56,414 bases of DNA from Methylomonas subterranea (GTDB lineage: Bacteria; Pseudomonadota; Gammaproteobacteria; Methylococcales; Methylomonadaceae), in assembly GCF_024505185.1 (NCBI RefSeq), contig NZ_JANIBJ010000030.1:1-56414 (forward strand), read 5' to 3'. How positions within the stretch are numbered: position 1 is the stretch's first letter; each line of letters opens with the position of its first letter. The position numbers and the translations under genes were made by a program. Below are positions 33,785 through 42,065 of the stretch, piece after piece. The notes under the pieces are model-generated. The model was not told the origin of the DNA and searched no databases. It saw nothing but the letters and a program-made list of their open reading frames with translations.

Positions 33785-34073
33785 TATTATTTTCCTATTT
33801 TCGAATTGACGCCTTTTGGATTCTACTCGCCTGAATCCGATAACTGAAGCAAAGAAAACACATTTAATTAATTGCTGTTTATTTATAAAAATAGCCATGA
33901 AAATTAGAGCTTTACGGTTATTAATAATTTGAATACGCGGAGTAAAACCTAGAGCGGTGTCGGGTAGGAAAGAATAATCGAGCGAGGGGGAATCCGCGAT
34001 GGCGTGATACGCCGAAGAATTGGCAGCCAACATGTTGCGGGCAAGCCTGTTGTCTTTTCACTTGACATTATAT

Positions 34074-34088
34074 TGAGAATCATTATCA
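34074..34088. promoter_or_regulatory. Fur box upstream of hemP
   Basis: TGAGAAT-C-ATTATCA matches the 7-1-7 Fur consensus at 13 of 14 positions. It lies 107 bases before the hemP ATG, and a TTGACA-like element (34061-34066) is just upstream, so the box probably overlaps the promoter. Confidence 0.8.
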
Positions 34089-34195
34089 TTTGTATCCGAT
34101 AGTCTTCTCTCGTGCTATCACCGGCGCACCTGGTCATCCTCCAAAGTATCAGCAGCGTGCGCCGTTTTAATTGCGCTTTACCATTGAGATCCTTT

Positions 34196-34387
34196 ATGAC
34201 CAACCCAGCGTATCAACCGAAAACGGCGGAAGTCCGGCGGCCGACGAACGGAGAAAACGACGGCGTCCGGCCTCGGATCAACAGCAAGCAGTTGTTCGCC
34301 GACCGAAACGAGATCGTCATTGATCATCAAGGCGACGAATACCGGCTCCGTATCACCAGCAACGGCAAATTGATTTTGACCAAATAA
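34196..34387 (+). CDS. hemP: Hemin uptake protein HemP/HmuP
   Basis: A 63-residue protein with the family core RINSKQLFADRNEIVIDHQG followed by YRLRITSNGKLILTK. HemP/HmuP proteins are small regulators that help Fur-family repressors switch on haem-uptake genes. It follows a Fur box and stands alone: no haem receptor or transporter is adjacent, and the second restriction island starts just downstream. The 184 bases after it hold no gene I can identify. Confidence 0.9.
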   Translation: MTNPAYQPKTAEVRRPTNGENDGVRPRINSKQLFADRNEIVIDHQGDEYRLRITSNGKLILTK

Positions 34388-34571
34388 CGCTATCGGGGCC
34401 TGTTTGCGGTTGCGTTTCGCCGCAACAGACCAAAGGTCTTCATCAACAAGCTGATCGGTGGAGCCAATACGCCGGTTGGCAGCACGAGGCAGGCCGGTGG
34501 CTTTAATGTCCCAGGCTCGTTTATTCGATTTGGGTTCAATATTTAAGCTGAGTTGGTTTCGCGTTTTCACG

Positions 34572-35282
34572 TCAAAGCCCATCTACGCTGATGCCATTCT
34601 CGGCTAACCAAATCTTTCGTCTCTCGAAATCAGGTAACACGCGTTCAAGCAACCGCCAAAACTCAGGCGTATGATGCGATTGGCGCAGATGGGCTAATTC
34701 ATGCACCACGACATATTCTGCAATATGCGGAGGCAATAGAACGGTTTTCCAATGAAAATACAGCCAGTCGCCTTTGCCGCATGAGCCCCAGCGGTAACCC
34801 AAATCCTGCACCTTGGCGCCGGCAGGCTTTACTTCCATGCGGCTCTGAAATTCCCTGGCTTTGGCCCACAACCAGCGGGTGGCATGAATGGTGTACCAAT
34901 CGACAAAGGCTTCCCGTCCTCGTTCGACGTGGTCGCGCCGCAAACGAAACCGGCCGTTGACCAGCTTCAACGCCACGGCCTGCACATCAACCAACTGCAA
35001 ACGATAGCTGCGGCCCAGGTATAAAAAGCCTTCGCCATCGAGGAATTGCTTGATCGGCACCTGTTTTTGCAGACGTTCTTTTTCGGCCAGTTTGGTGTAA
35101 ATCCATTCGCGCTTCTCGATCACGAAATCGCGCAATACAGTCACATCAACTTCCGGCGGCGCGGACAACAACAAACTGCCGTCCCGCTCCACAGTGATTT
35201 GCAGGGTGCGGCGGCGCGAGCTACATTTTACGGCAAAGCACAGGTCATCAACCGTTAGCTCACAATGACCGTTTATACCCAC
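34572..35282 (-). CDS. YgjP-type (DUF45) zinc metallopeptidase
   Basis: A 236-residue protein of the YgjP/DUF45 group (M48-like). The zinc motif is VVHELAHLRQSHHTPEFW (HELAH, with a further His near PEFW), and the N-terminal part has the characteristic SSRRRTLQITVERDGSLLLS and IEKREWIYTKLA. It starts (GTG) one base after the hsdR stop, a very common pairing: these peptidases are regularly the last gene of type I restriction operons. Their role there is not known. Confidence 0.9.
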   Translation of the reverse strand: MGINGHCELTVDDLCFAVKCSSRRRTLQITVERDGSLLLSAPPEVDVTVLRDFVIEKREWIYTKLAEKERLQKQVPIKQFLDGEGFLYLGRSYRLQLVDVQAVALKLVNGRFRLRRDHVERGREAFVDWYTIHATRWLWAKAREFQSRMEVKPAGAKVQDLGYRWGSCGKGDWLYFHWKTVLLPPHIAEYVVVHELAHLRQSHHTPEFWRLLERVLPDFERRKIWLAENGISVDGL

Positions 35283-35283
35283 G

Positions 35284-38200
35284 TCAAACCTGCAGTAATT
35301 TATCGTGATTGGCTCTGGCTTGTTCCATCAGTTTATCCGCCAACACCCCGGCACCATTGCCATCGATCAAGGCCGGACGTAAGCGCATCAGATAATCAAA
35401 CAAGCGACCGTTCAGCGCATCCTGGTCGGCAGCCTTACGCGGCGCCCAAATTTCCGGATTGCCTTTCAGTTCGTCGATCAGCAAATCAACCAACTCGACG
35501 GTTACATCGGTTAAACGCACGACTTCTGCAGGACTCGGTACTTCACTACCATTGACGACATCGACCACGGTGCGCAGAAACGGCAAATAATGTTCCGGCA
35601 GCTCGCTAGATGTTTCGTCGTTGACGACGTGGCCACTGCGCAGTTCGGCAATGATTTTTTGCAATTGCGTGATCAATTCGTCCCATTGCTGATCCAGGCT
35701 TTTTAGAATCTCGCTAAGACGCTCGGACAGTTTGCGGTAACCGACCGGGTCTTCATCGAGGTGCTTTCTAATATGCGAGCGAATCGCGTGTTCCATTTCC
35801 GAGGCCTTGGCCCGGTCGTTGGCGGCACGACCGACGTGGCGCTCGAAATCGGCATCGGTTAGCTGGATCGGCGGAATTTTCGGATTCACACCCAAGGAAA
35901 TCACATGCTCGTCGATCAGCTTGCGCACCTTGGCGCCGACATCCTTGCCCAACACCGGCGTGTCTTTGTAGCGGTTACGAGCGCGGGCATAGATATAGGC
36001 CAACTGCTTGGCATCTTTGGTGAACGGCAAACCTTCCGGGCGGGGCAACACGGTATCCAGCGACGCCAAAAACGCCTTCAACTTGACCGCGAACTCGGCA
36101 CGCAATTTTTCGCTGGCCAGAACCTCGATACAGGCTTCGGTTTCCGCCAACGATTCCACGCCGCACTGGCGAAACACATCCACCACTCGCACATGCCGGT
36201 CGCGCAGTATCGGAATTTCATCCTGTAGACTGGTCAACGCACCTTCAATGTCCTCGTCGGCATAAGCCGCCAGCGCTTCCCGCAAATGCCTCGCCACGCC
36301 GTAGTAATCGACCACAATCCCGCAACGCTTGCCAAAGCCGGTGCGGTTGACCCGAGCGATAGCTTGCAGCAATTCAGCTTCGCGGATCGGCCTATCCAGG
36401 TACATCACGCCTTCGATCGGCGCATCGAAACCGGTGAGCAACATGGATTTCACCACCAAAAACGCCAGCGGGTCGGTCTTGGTCGGATCGGCATGCAACA
36501 GCGGCTTTTTGAAACGCTTGATCAATTGCTCGTGTGCCGAACCATCGGTCCACGGCTTCCAGCCTGGATCATCGTTGTTGCTACCGGAAATGATCGGTGC
36601 AAATTGCAACGCGCGCAAAGTTTCCCGATACCGCCAAGCTTGCACCACGGCCTGCACCTTTGGCGGCCTTTGGCATAAAGCTTCATCGTCCAACATCTTG
36701 TCGTCCGCCGATAAAGCTTCGGCATCGCGCAACAACTCGTCGCGGGCAAGCTGCAAGGCCTCGAAATAACGTACCGCCGCCAAGCGGCTATAAGCCACCA
36801 CCTGCGCCTTGTAACCATTCGGCAGGATGAAAGTGACGTAGTGACGCAGCATGTCGCGGGCTTTGTCGGCAATCAGCGCCGGTGCGTCGAACAACTGGCC
36901 TTTGGTGGCGTATTTTTGTTTGATCAATTCCAGCTCTTGCGGACTGTGCTGCCGAAACAAGTCCTCGAACAACTCGTCCAGGCTGGCTCCATCCTTCACC
37001 GCGCCCTTGGCGGTGCGGCCTTCATACAGTACCGGCACCGTGGCCCCGTCCGCTTCGGCTTGCTTGATGGTGTAACGGTCGATGAACTCGCCGAAAATTT
37101 CGTGGGTGCGCTTTTTCTCTCCCATGATAATAGGCGTGCCGGTAAAGCCGATGCGGGCACTATTCGGCAAACCGGCCAGCAGATTTGCATGTAAATCGCC
37201 GGCCTGGGTGCGGTGCGCTTCGTCCACCAACACTAAAATGGCTTCGTCGTCGTTCAACACCTCGAAGGCGGCTTGGGCGTTGTACGTAGATTTTGGCGTG
37301 GAGATACCCGCTTGTTTCGGCAAATCGGCGGCTGTCAACGGTGCATCATCAACCAGCTCCGCATCGCGATATTTCTGGATGGTGGCAAAGATCAGCCCCG
37401 GCCCCTTACGCTTGGCTAAATTCTTGATGCCGGTGGTATTGCTGGCGACTTCCACCGTCTCGCCTGTCAGCGTCGCAGTCGCCGATAGTTGCCGCTGCAA
37501 ATCGTTGCGGTCGGTAACAACGATCACTTTGAATCGGCGTAGCAAGGGTTCCGCGCGTAATTTGCGCACCAAAAACACCATGGTAAAACTCTTACCGGAA
37601 CCCTGGGTGTGCCAAATAATGCCACCGCGCTGATCCGATTCACCATGCTGCTTGCGGGTTTTTCCGGTTTTCAGCTTGTTCAGTGCCTTGTTCACCGCCC
37701 GGTATTGTTGGTAGCGGCACACGGTTTTAATGGTCTGACCTTCGGCCTGCATGAACAGCATGAAATGCCGGATGACATCCAGCAAATGCGCAGGCGTTAA
37801 AAGGCCCGCAATCAGACGCTGTTGTTCGGATACTATCGTCTTGCCTAAGCGCTCGGCCACCTCGGCTTCGTTGCCCGAACCGTCCGGCCCGACCACCGTT
37901 TTCCACTGCGCAAAATGTTCGAACCCGCCGCCGATACAACCGACCCGCGCTTCGTCGAAGGAACTGGCAATCAGCAATTGCACCGTGGCAAACAAGGTTT
38001 CGTTGCCCTCGTTGTCGTCTACTTCCAACGCAGCGTGACGTTGATTAGCGTAGCGGCGCAATTGATCAACCGCCTCGGCCAAGGGTTCCGGTATCGACGG
38101 GCTTTTACATTCCACCACGACGATGGGCAAACCGTTCACCAACAACACCAAATCCGGCACGATAAAAGCCTTGGCGGCATTAAAGTCCGGCGGGCAATCG

Positions 38201-38604
38201 ACACGGTACTGGTTAACCACCGTGAAGCGGTTATTACCGGGCGTTTCCCAATCAATATAACGGATGGTCTGGCCGCGCCCGCCGTCCCAACCCGGCAGGC
38301 CTTCCACGGTAATACCGTCTATCAACAAGCGGGTGACCTTTTCGTTGGCTTCCATCAACCGGCCACTCAAGCGGCTAATCGCCGCCACCGCTTCGGCAAT
38401 CCGCTCGTCATCCAACCAGGGCCGGCCATCGTGCAAATTCAATGCGCGCAACCGCTCGCGCAAAACCGCTTCCTGAATGACCTCGGCAAAACTACCACGC
38501 CCGGTGACAGCGGGGTCGTCCAAACTACCTTCGACTGGCGTCCAGCCCAGTTGCGTCAACTGCGCGATAAATGGTTTTTCAACGTCTTCCAGTTCCCGGC
38601 CCAT
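35284..38604 (-). CDS. hsdR: Type I restriction enzyme subunit HsdR (system 2)
   Basis: A 1106-residue HsdR that appears complete. Nuclease core PDLVLLVNGLPIVVVECKSP (about 150-169), Walker A HTQGSGKSFTMVF (about 332-344), DEAH box VLVDEAHRTQAGD (about 458), then helicase motifs FTGTPII, MLLTGFDAPIEGVMYLDRPI and LLQAIARVNRTGFGKRCG, and a C-terminal helical region. No repeat intrusions are seen, unlike the system 1 HsdR. It is separated from hsdM and the frameshifted hsdS by a toxin-antitoxin pair and repeats. It would cut only with working M and S subunits. Confidence 0.95.
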   Translation of the reverse strand: MGRELEDVEKPFIAQLTQLGWTPVEGSLDDPAVTGRGSFAEVIQEAVLRERLRALNLHDGRPWLDDERIAEAVAAISRLSGRLMEANEKVTRLLIDGITVEGLPGWDGGRGQTIRYIDWETPGNNRFTVVNQYRVDCPPDFNAAKAFIVPDLVLLVNGLPIVVVECKSPSIPEPLAEAVDQLRRYANQRHAALEVDDNEGNETLFATVQLLIASSFDEARVGCIGGGFEHFAQWKTVVGPDGSGNEAEVAERLGKTIVSEQQRLIAGLLTPAHLLDVIRHFMLFMQAEGQTIKTVCRYQQYRAVNKALNKLKTGKTRKQHGESDQRGGIIWHTQGSGKSFTMVFLVRKLRAEPLLRRFKVIVVTDRNDLQRQLSATATLTGETVEVASNTTGIKNLAKRKGPGLIFATIQKYRDAELVDDAPLTAADLPKQAGISTPKSTYNAQAAFEVLNDDEAILVLVDEAHRTQAGDLHANLLAGLPNSARIGFTGTPIIMGEKKRTHEIFGEFIDRYTIKQAEADGATVPVLYEGRTAKGAVKDGASLDELFEDLFRQHSPQELELIKQKYATKGQLFDAPALIADKARDMLRHYVTFILPNGYKAQVVAYSRLAAVRYFEALQLARDELLRDAEALSADDKMLDDEALCQRPPKVQAVVQAWRYRETLRALQFAPIISGSNNDDPGWKPWTDGSAHEQLIKRFKKPLLHADPTKTDPLAFLVVKSMLLTGFDAPIEGVMYLDRPIREAELLQAIARVNRTGFGKRCGIVVDYYGVARHLREALAAYADEDIEGALTSLQDEIPILRDRHVRVVDVFRQCGVESLAETEACIEVLASEKLRAEFAVKLKAFLASLDTVLPRPEGLPFTKDAKQLAYIYARARNRYKDTPVLGKDVGAKVRKLIDEHVISLGVNPKIPPIQLTDADFERHVGRAANDRAKASEMEHAIRSHIRKHLDEDPVGYRKLSERLSEILKSLDQQWDELITQLQKIIAELRSGHVVNDETSSELPEHYLPFLRTVVDVVNGSEVPSPAEVVRLTDVTVELVDLLIDELKGNPEIWAPRKAADQDALNGRLFDYLMRLRPALIDGNGAGVLADKLMEQARANHDKLLQV

Positions 38605-38632
38605 GATTTATTCCGTGTTTGATTAACTCATT

Positions 38633-38845
38633 TCAAGTTGCGATTGTCCTATAGCCGCCGCTCATAGAAACCTCATAGCGGCTAATATCCAGCTTTATAG
38701 ACCAATGGATAAACGGTCCAAGCTTCCCATCCGACGGGTAAAAAATAGTTATTTTGCCCCTGACAATCAAATAGCCGTCAAATAATAACAAGCCATTTAA
38801 ATCAATGCCTTGGACAGAAAATCCTTCTTCCGTAATATCGTCCAA
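38633..38845 (-). CDS. Possible small hypothetical protein or remnant
   Basis: A 70-codon frame encoding ITEEGFSVQGIDLNGLLLFD then GYLIVRGKITIFYPSDGKLG has a sensible amino-acid composition. The frame is open for about 12 more codons upstream without a better start (AAIGWLFDCRA). It may be a small gene or the tail of a lost one. The region between 38605 and 38966 otherwise holds only short direct repeats of the type CAATCAAATAGCC and CATAGC. Confidence 0.35.
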   Translation of the reverse strand: MDDITEEGFSVQGIDLNGLLLFDGYLIVRGKITIFYPSDGKLGPFIHWSIKLDISRYEVSMSGGYRTIAT

Positions 38846-38966
38846 GGCTCGGCAATCAAATAGCCATCCAATAGCTGCTCATAACATGTAACAGCCAGCT
38901 ATAGTGGCGTATAGAAATCTCATAGCAAGCTCTCTAACAAAAACTATCGTCAGGCGAACTTCAAAT

Positions 38967-39242
38967 TCACCGACTCAAAGCAGCGAAAGACTCGACCGCT
39001 ACCGGTTTGATCCAAGTCGGCTTTTTTTGGTGATTGATAATCGCCAAGTGCTCGGCTTCGATGGCTTTCAACACGGCAGCCTCAAAATATTGTTCCCCGC
39101 AGAAGTCGCATTCCAGGCAGGGAACATCATCGATAATCAACAACTCGTCGCCTTGTTGATGCAGATAACGCGTTAACTTATGGCTTAAATGCTTGTGGCC
39201 GCAGAAGCTACATTGTTCAGTCATGGTTTTATCCTCGCTCAT
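38967..39242 (-). CDS. YgiT-type zinc finger protein (antitoxin-like)
   Basis: A 91-residue protein with two CxxC pairs (CSFCGHKH and CLECDFCGEQYFE) forming the YgiT/MqsA-N zinc finger, here without a separate helix-turn-helix domain. Its start overlaps the DUF4258 gene by 14 bases. By family knowledge DUF4258 plus a YgiT zinc-finger protein form a toxin-antitoxin pair, with this one the likely antitoxin. An internal ATG at 39224 (MTEQCSFCG) is an alternative start. Confidence 0.85.
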   Translation of the reverse strand: MSEDKTMTEQCSFCGHKHLSHKLTRYLHQQGDELLIIDDVPCLECDFCGEQYFEAAVLKAIEAEHLAIINHQKKPTWIKPVAVESFAALSR

Positions 39243-39534
39243 AAGGATTCTTAAATTTAGGTGGTGTGGGAATATACACTGTAATAATCACCAACCATTC
39301 ACCTAGTGTGCCGCAGACCGCATGGATCGGCTTGCCGGCATCGGTAAAACCCACCAACAAACAGCTTTCGCCGCGGCCGGTATCTGGATACTGCTCGATA
39401 ATGCGCCCAGAACGCAAGGCCTGTTCCACATCCGCCAGCGATAAAGCATCATTCTGCCGTTCGCGGTCGGCGTGGCGAGAATAGCGGTACTGATTGTTTG
39501 CCGCACACGCCTTGATCCAGCTTTCATCGATCAC
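39229..39534 (-). CDS. DUF4258 protein (toxin-like)
   Basis: A 101-residue protein with the DUF4258 pattern: RYSRHADRERQNDALSLADV, ALRSGRIIEQYPDTGRGESC, GKPIHAVCGTLGEWLVIITV and YIPTPPKF. The fold is a RelE-like RNase-type barrel and it is paired with a YgiT zinc-finger partner (overlapping genes). It is the first gene of the pair. Function as an mRNA interferase is family inference. Confidence 0.85.
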   Translation of the reverse strand: MIDESWIKACAANNQYRYSRHADRERQNDALSLADVEQALRSGRIIEQYPDTGRGESCLLVGFTDAGKPIHAVCGTLGEWLVIITVYIPTPPKFKNPYERG

Positions 39535-39562
39535 TTAATCTACTTTGTCAGATTCAACAACG

Positions 39563-39660
39563 CCGTCATGCCCGCCGGGAAGCGGACATCCAGTGCCATG
39601 GATGGCAAGTTTCGATCCGTCCGTGGAGCCTGGATTCCGGCAATCCATGCCGGAATGACA
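39563..39660. repeat. GTCATnCCCGC...CGGAATGAC repeat
   Basis: CGTCATGCCCGCCGGGAAGC and CCGGCAATCCATGCCGGAAT delimit a palindromic element of the same family as 41275-41680 and 41995-42062. It lies between the DUF4258 gene and the next small gene. Confidence 0.7.
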
Positions 39661-39694
39661 GTTATCAAACATAGATATGTATAACGATGAGAGC

Positions 39695-39952
39695 TCAAGA
39701 TTGGGAACCAGGAACATAATCGGTTTTGGCGGCATCTTCCTCAGCAGTTAACGCAAATTTACCCAACCAACGCTTGGAAAAGCTCGCTCCGGCTGCGGGT
39801 AACCCGTCTGACGGTTCCGAAATATCGGCATCGGATTTTTGCGACAACGGCAGCACGATGATTTCGGCTTCCGCGCAGTCGGCAAATTGCTCAGGTAATT
39901 CCAACTGCACGGTCAAGCCGTTCAACTTGCGAGTGATTCGATGGGCATACAT
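39695..39952 (-). CDS. Hypothetical small protein, antitoxin-like
   Basis: An 85-residue protein starting MYAHRITRKLNGLTVQLELP. The N-terminal half (LELPEQFADCAEAEIIVLPL) resembles DUF2281-type antitoxins or other small beta proteins, and the tail is acidic (ALTAEEDAAKTDYVPGS). No toxin-like gene is adjacent; hsdS lies just upstream. Family assignment is tentative. Confidence 0.5.
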   Translation of the reverse strand: MYAHRITRKLNGLTVQLELPEQFADCAEAEIIVLPLSQKSDADISEPSDGLPAAGASFSKRWLGKFALTAEEDAAKTDYVPGSQS

Positions 39953-39981
39953 GGTTAAGCTCCGGATTTGGCGAAGAATGC

Positions 39982-41236
39982 TCAGGATAACCCAAGCAAG
40001 GGCGTGACGCGAACGCGGCCGGTGAGGAGGTCGTTCATGAGGCCAATTTTGAGCATCTTAAGTTGATTCAAATCATTATCCTCAGAAATTATTCTGTCAT
40101 TAGACCGGGTAATACTTTCTACAATTTCTATTCTCTCCCTCTTTGATGGAATCGGAATCCGGATATTTCTAAGACTATCCAAATTAAGCCCCGGCTTACT
40201 TTGTCCATATTGAGCGTCGACAATTTGCCGATTTCCGGGAGCACCTTCTACAAGAAAATTGACCACCACCTTGGTAATCTCTGGGTCATAAAGTCGAACG
40301 AGTCCAACATGCTGACTTACAAATGAAGTTACACGCCAATCGTCTGGGACTATGGCAACATTTCCAACTCCATTGCCAGTTATTGTTACCAACAAGTCAA
40401 GAGCTTCAAGTTTAGTCCGTTGTCCTTCTTCTCCAGAGGGGGGTAAGACATATTGACGATCCCCCAAATCTAGATGACCCATTCGAACATTTTGACTTCG
40501 GACGAAAAGAGAACCGGAATCAGCATAGTACGAAGCCCAGCCTCTTGATCCACTTGTAATTAGCGCCGAAATGTCTCCAAGTCTTTCCGTATTCCACTCC
40601 TTCGGAATCCAACCCAGCCGCGAGCGTTTGTAGAGGTGCGGGGCTTCGGATTGGGGCGGGCGGAGTTCGCCGTTGGCGTCGATGCCGCGCGTCAGCAGGT
40701 CATGCATTAAACCCTGCTTGACGGCCTTGAGCTTGGCAATGATCGCCTCGGTTTCGCGGATGGGTGTCGAGGGTGTCTAGGATTTTGGCAATTGTCGGCA
40801 ATTCTTCACTATCAGGGATCTGCAAATGGAGATTTAAGAGATCACTTTTATTGATTGCTTCAAATGTTGTGCCTTGGGCAACTCTGCGAAGAGCGCCATT
40901 TTGTCTTAGCAACAATTCGGCAGCCAATGAGGGTTTGATTCCGCGAAACCGGATTGCAGCTAACCCCCTGCCAATGCAGAAATCACGATCAGCGACGTTG
41001 ACTGAACCAACTGGTGCCCGGACCGAAATTAATACATCGTCAGTTCTCGCCAACTTCGTCGGACGAGTACAACCATATTTGGGTTCTGGAAAAACCGGGC
41101 CGAATTCTGCATTGCCTTGAAGAAACGGATAACCTAAAAATGGATCGTCATATACGAATCGCGAATCAGGGGATTGCCCCATTTCCACATGCGCGATTTC
41201 GCCTAGCCTAAACGAAACCATCGGTTCTTCAGACAT
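39982..41236 (-). pseudogene. hsdS: Type I specificity subunit HsdS (system 2), frameshifted
   Basis: From ATG 41236 the first recognition domain is normal (SFRLGEIAHVEMGQSPDSRF...SEELPTIAKILDTLDT). Then the frame is lost (HPRNRGDHCQAQGRQAGFNA, stop at 40700). The next frame carries the continuation: conserved helix and second domain (MHDLLTRGIDANGELRPPQS...IPKEWNTERLGDIS), ending at 39982. The DNA between still encodes IRETEAIIAKLKAVKQGL in the second frame, so the shift is a small indel near 40762-40770, within CGACACCCATCCGC. As written, only a one-domain protein is made. Half-HsdS proteins can sometimes dimerise, so activity is not excluded. Confidence 0.9.
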
Positions 41237-41274
41237 ACCCCAGCCCCCGCAAATACCCCTGCAACACCGAAATC

Positions 41275-41680
41275 GTCATTCCCGCGTATGCGGGAATCCA
41301 GTGAGGGCTGAGGACATTTGCTGGGTCCCCGTGTTCACGGGGACGACGGGAATAGCAAAACATACCTGACTCCTGCCAACCGTTTTGCATTGCCTCGTTT
41401 GTCATTCCCGTGAATGGCCTGTCCCCGGCTCGAACGGGGACGGGAATCCAGTGAGGGCTGAGGACATTTGCTGGGTCCCCGTGTTCACGGGGACGACGGG
41501 AATGGCTAAACATACCTGACTCCTGCCAACCGTTTTGCATTGCCCCATTTGTCATTCCCGTGAATGGCCTGTCCCCGGCTCGAACGGGGACGGGAATCCA
41601 GCTAGGGCTGATGGCGCTTGCTGGATCCCCGTCCCCGATCAGAGTCGTGGACAAGCATTCACGGGGACGACGGATTAGGG
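41275..41680. repeat. Tandem direct repeats (about 150 bp unit) with palindromes
   Basis: Three units start with GTCATTCCCG at 41275, 41401 and 41551. Each contains CGGGAATCCAG, a TTGCTGGGTCCCCGTGTTCA or related palindrome, and CATACCTGACTCCTGCCAAC (units 1 and 2). The first is about 24 bases shorter. The stretch 41237-41674 has no gene; a long minus-strand frame across it is only translated repeat. Confidence 0.9.
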
Positions 41681-41968
41681 GGTTTTGATGTCGTCCCACA
41701 GATCGCGCCAGTTTGGGTTTTGTTGCTCGATTAAATCCAGCTTCCATTTGCGGTTCCATTTCTTCAACTGCTTTTCGCGGGCAATCGCGGCGTTCATGTC
41801 GGCATGCAGTTCGTAATAAACCAAAGTATGCACCCGGTATTGTTTGGTAAAACCTTCGACCAGGTCTTCTTTGTGTTGCCAAATTCGTTGCAATAAATTA
41901 CTGGTAACGCCGATGTACAAGGTGCCGTTGCGTTGGCTGGCGAGGATGTAGACGGCGGGTTGTTTCAT
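41675..41968 (-). CDS. GIY-YIG endonuclease-domain protein
   Basis: A 97-residue single-domain protein of the UvrC/YhbQ-like GIY-YIG group: VYILASQRNGTLYIGVTSNL (GIY replaced by VYI, YIG present), Arg in LLQRIWQHKED, and the catalytic Glu region IAREKQLKKWNRKWK. Function is unknown, but family members nick or bind DNA. It lies between hsdM and hsdS of system 2, surrounded by repeats on both sides, and looks like part of an inserted cassette. Confidence 0.88.
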   Translation of the reverse strand: MKQPAVYILASQRNGTLYIGVTSNLLQRIWQHKEDLVEGFTKQYRVHTLVYYELHADMNAAIAREKQLKKWNRKWKLDLIEQQNPNWRDLWDDIKTP

Positions 41969-41994
41969 TGAATTGCGAACGCCAACGATTTTAA

Positions 41995-42062
41995 GTCATT
42001 CCCGCGAATAGCCTTTACCATCCATGGCATCTGGGTTCCGGCAATCCCTGCCGGAACGACGG
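41995..42062. repeat. GTCATTCCCGCG...CCGGAACGAC repeat
   Basis: An element of the same family as 39563-39660 and 41275-41680, located between the GIY-YIG start and the hsdM stop. Confidence 0.75.
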
Positions 42063-42065
42063 TCG

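Noticed and set aside
34388-34571. A transposase remnant after hemP
   Set aside because: Both strands give short frames (LPRAANRRIGSTDQLVDEDL on minus) but nothing I can match to a known family.
41229-41882. A 217-codon minus-strand open frame
   Set aside because: It is translated tandem repeat plus part of the GIY-YIG gene in another frame and the duplicated hsdM tail.
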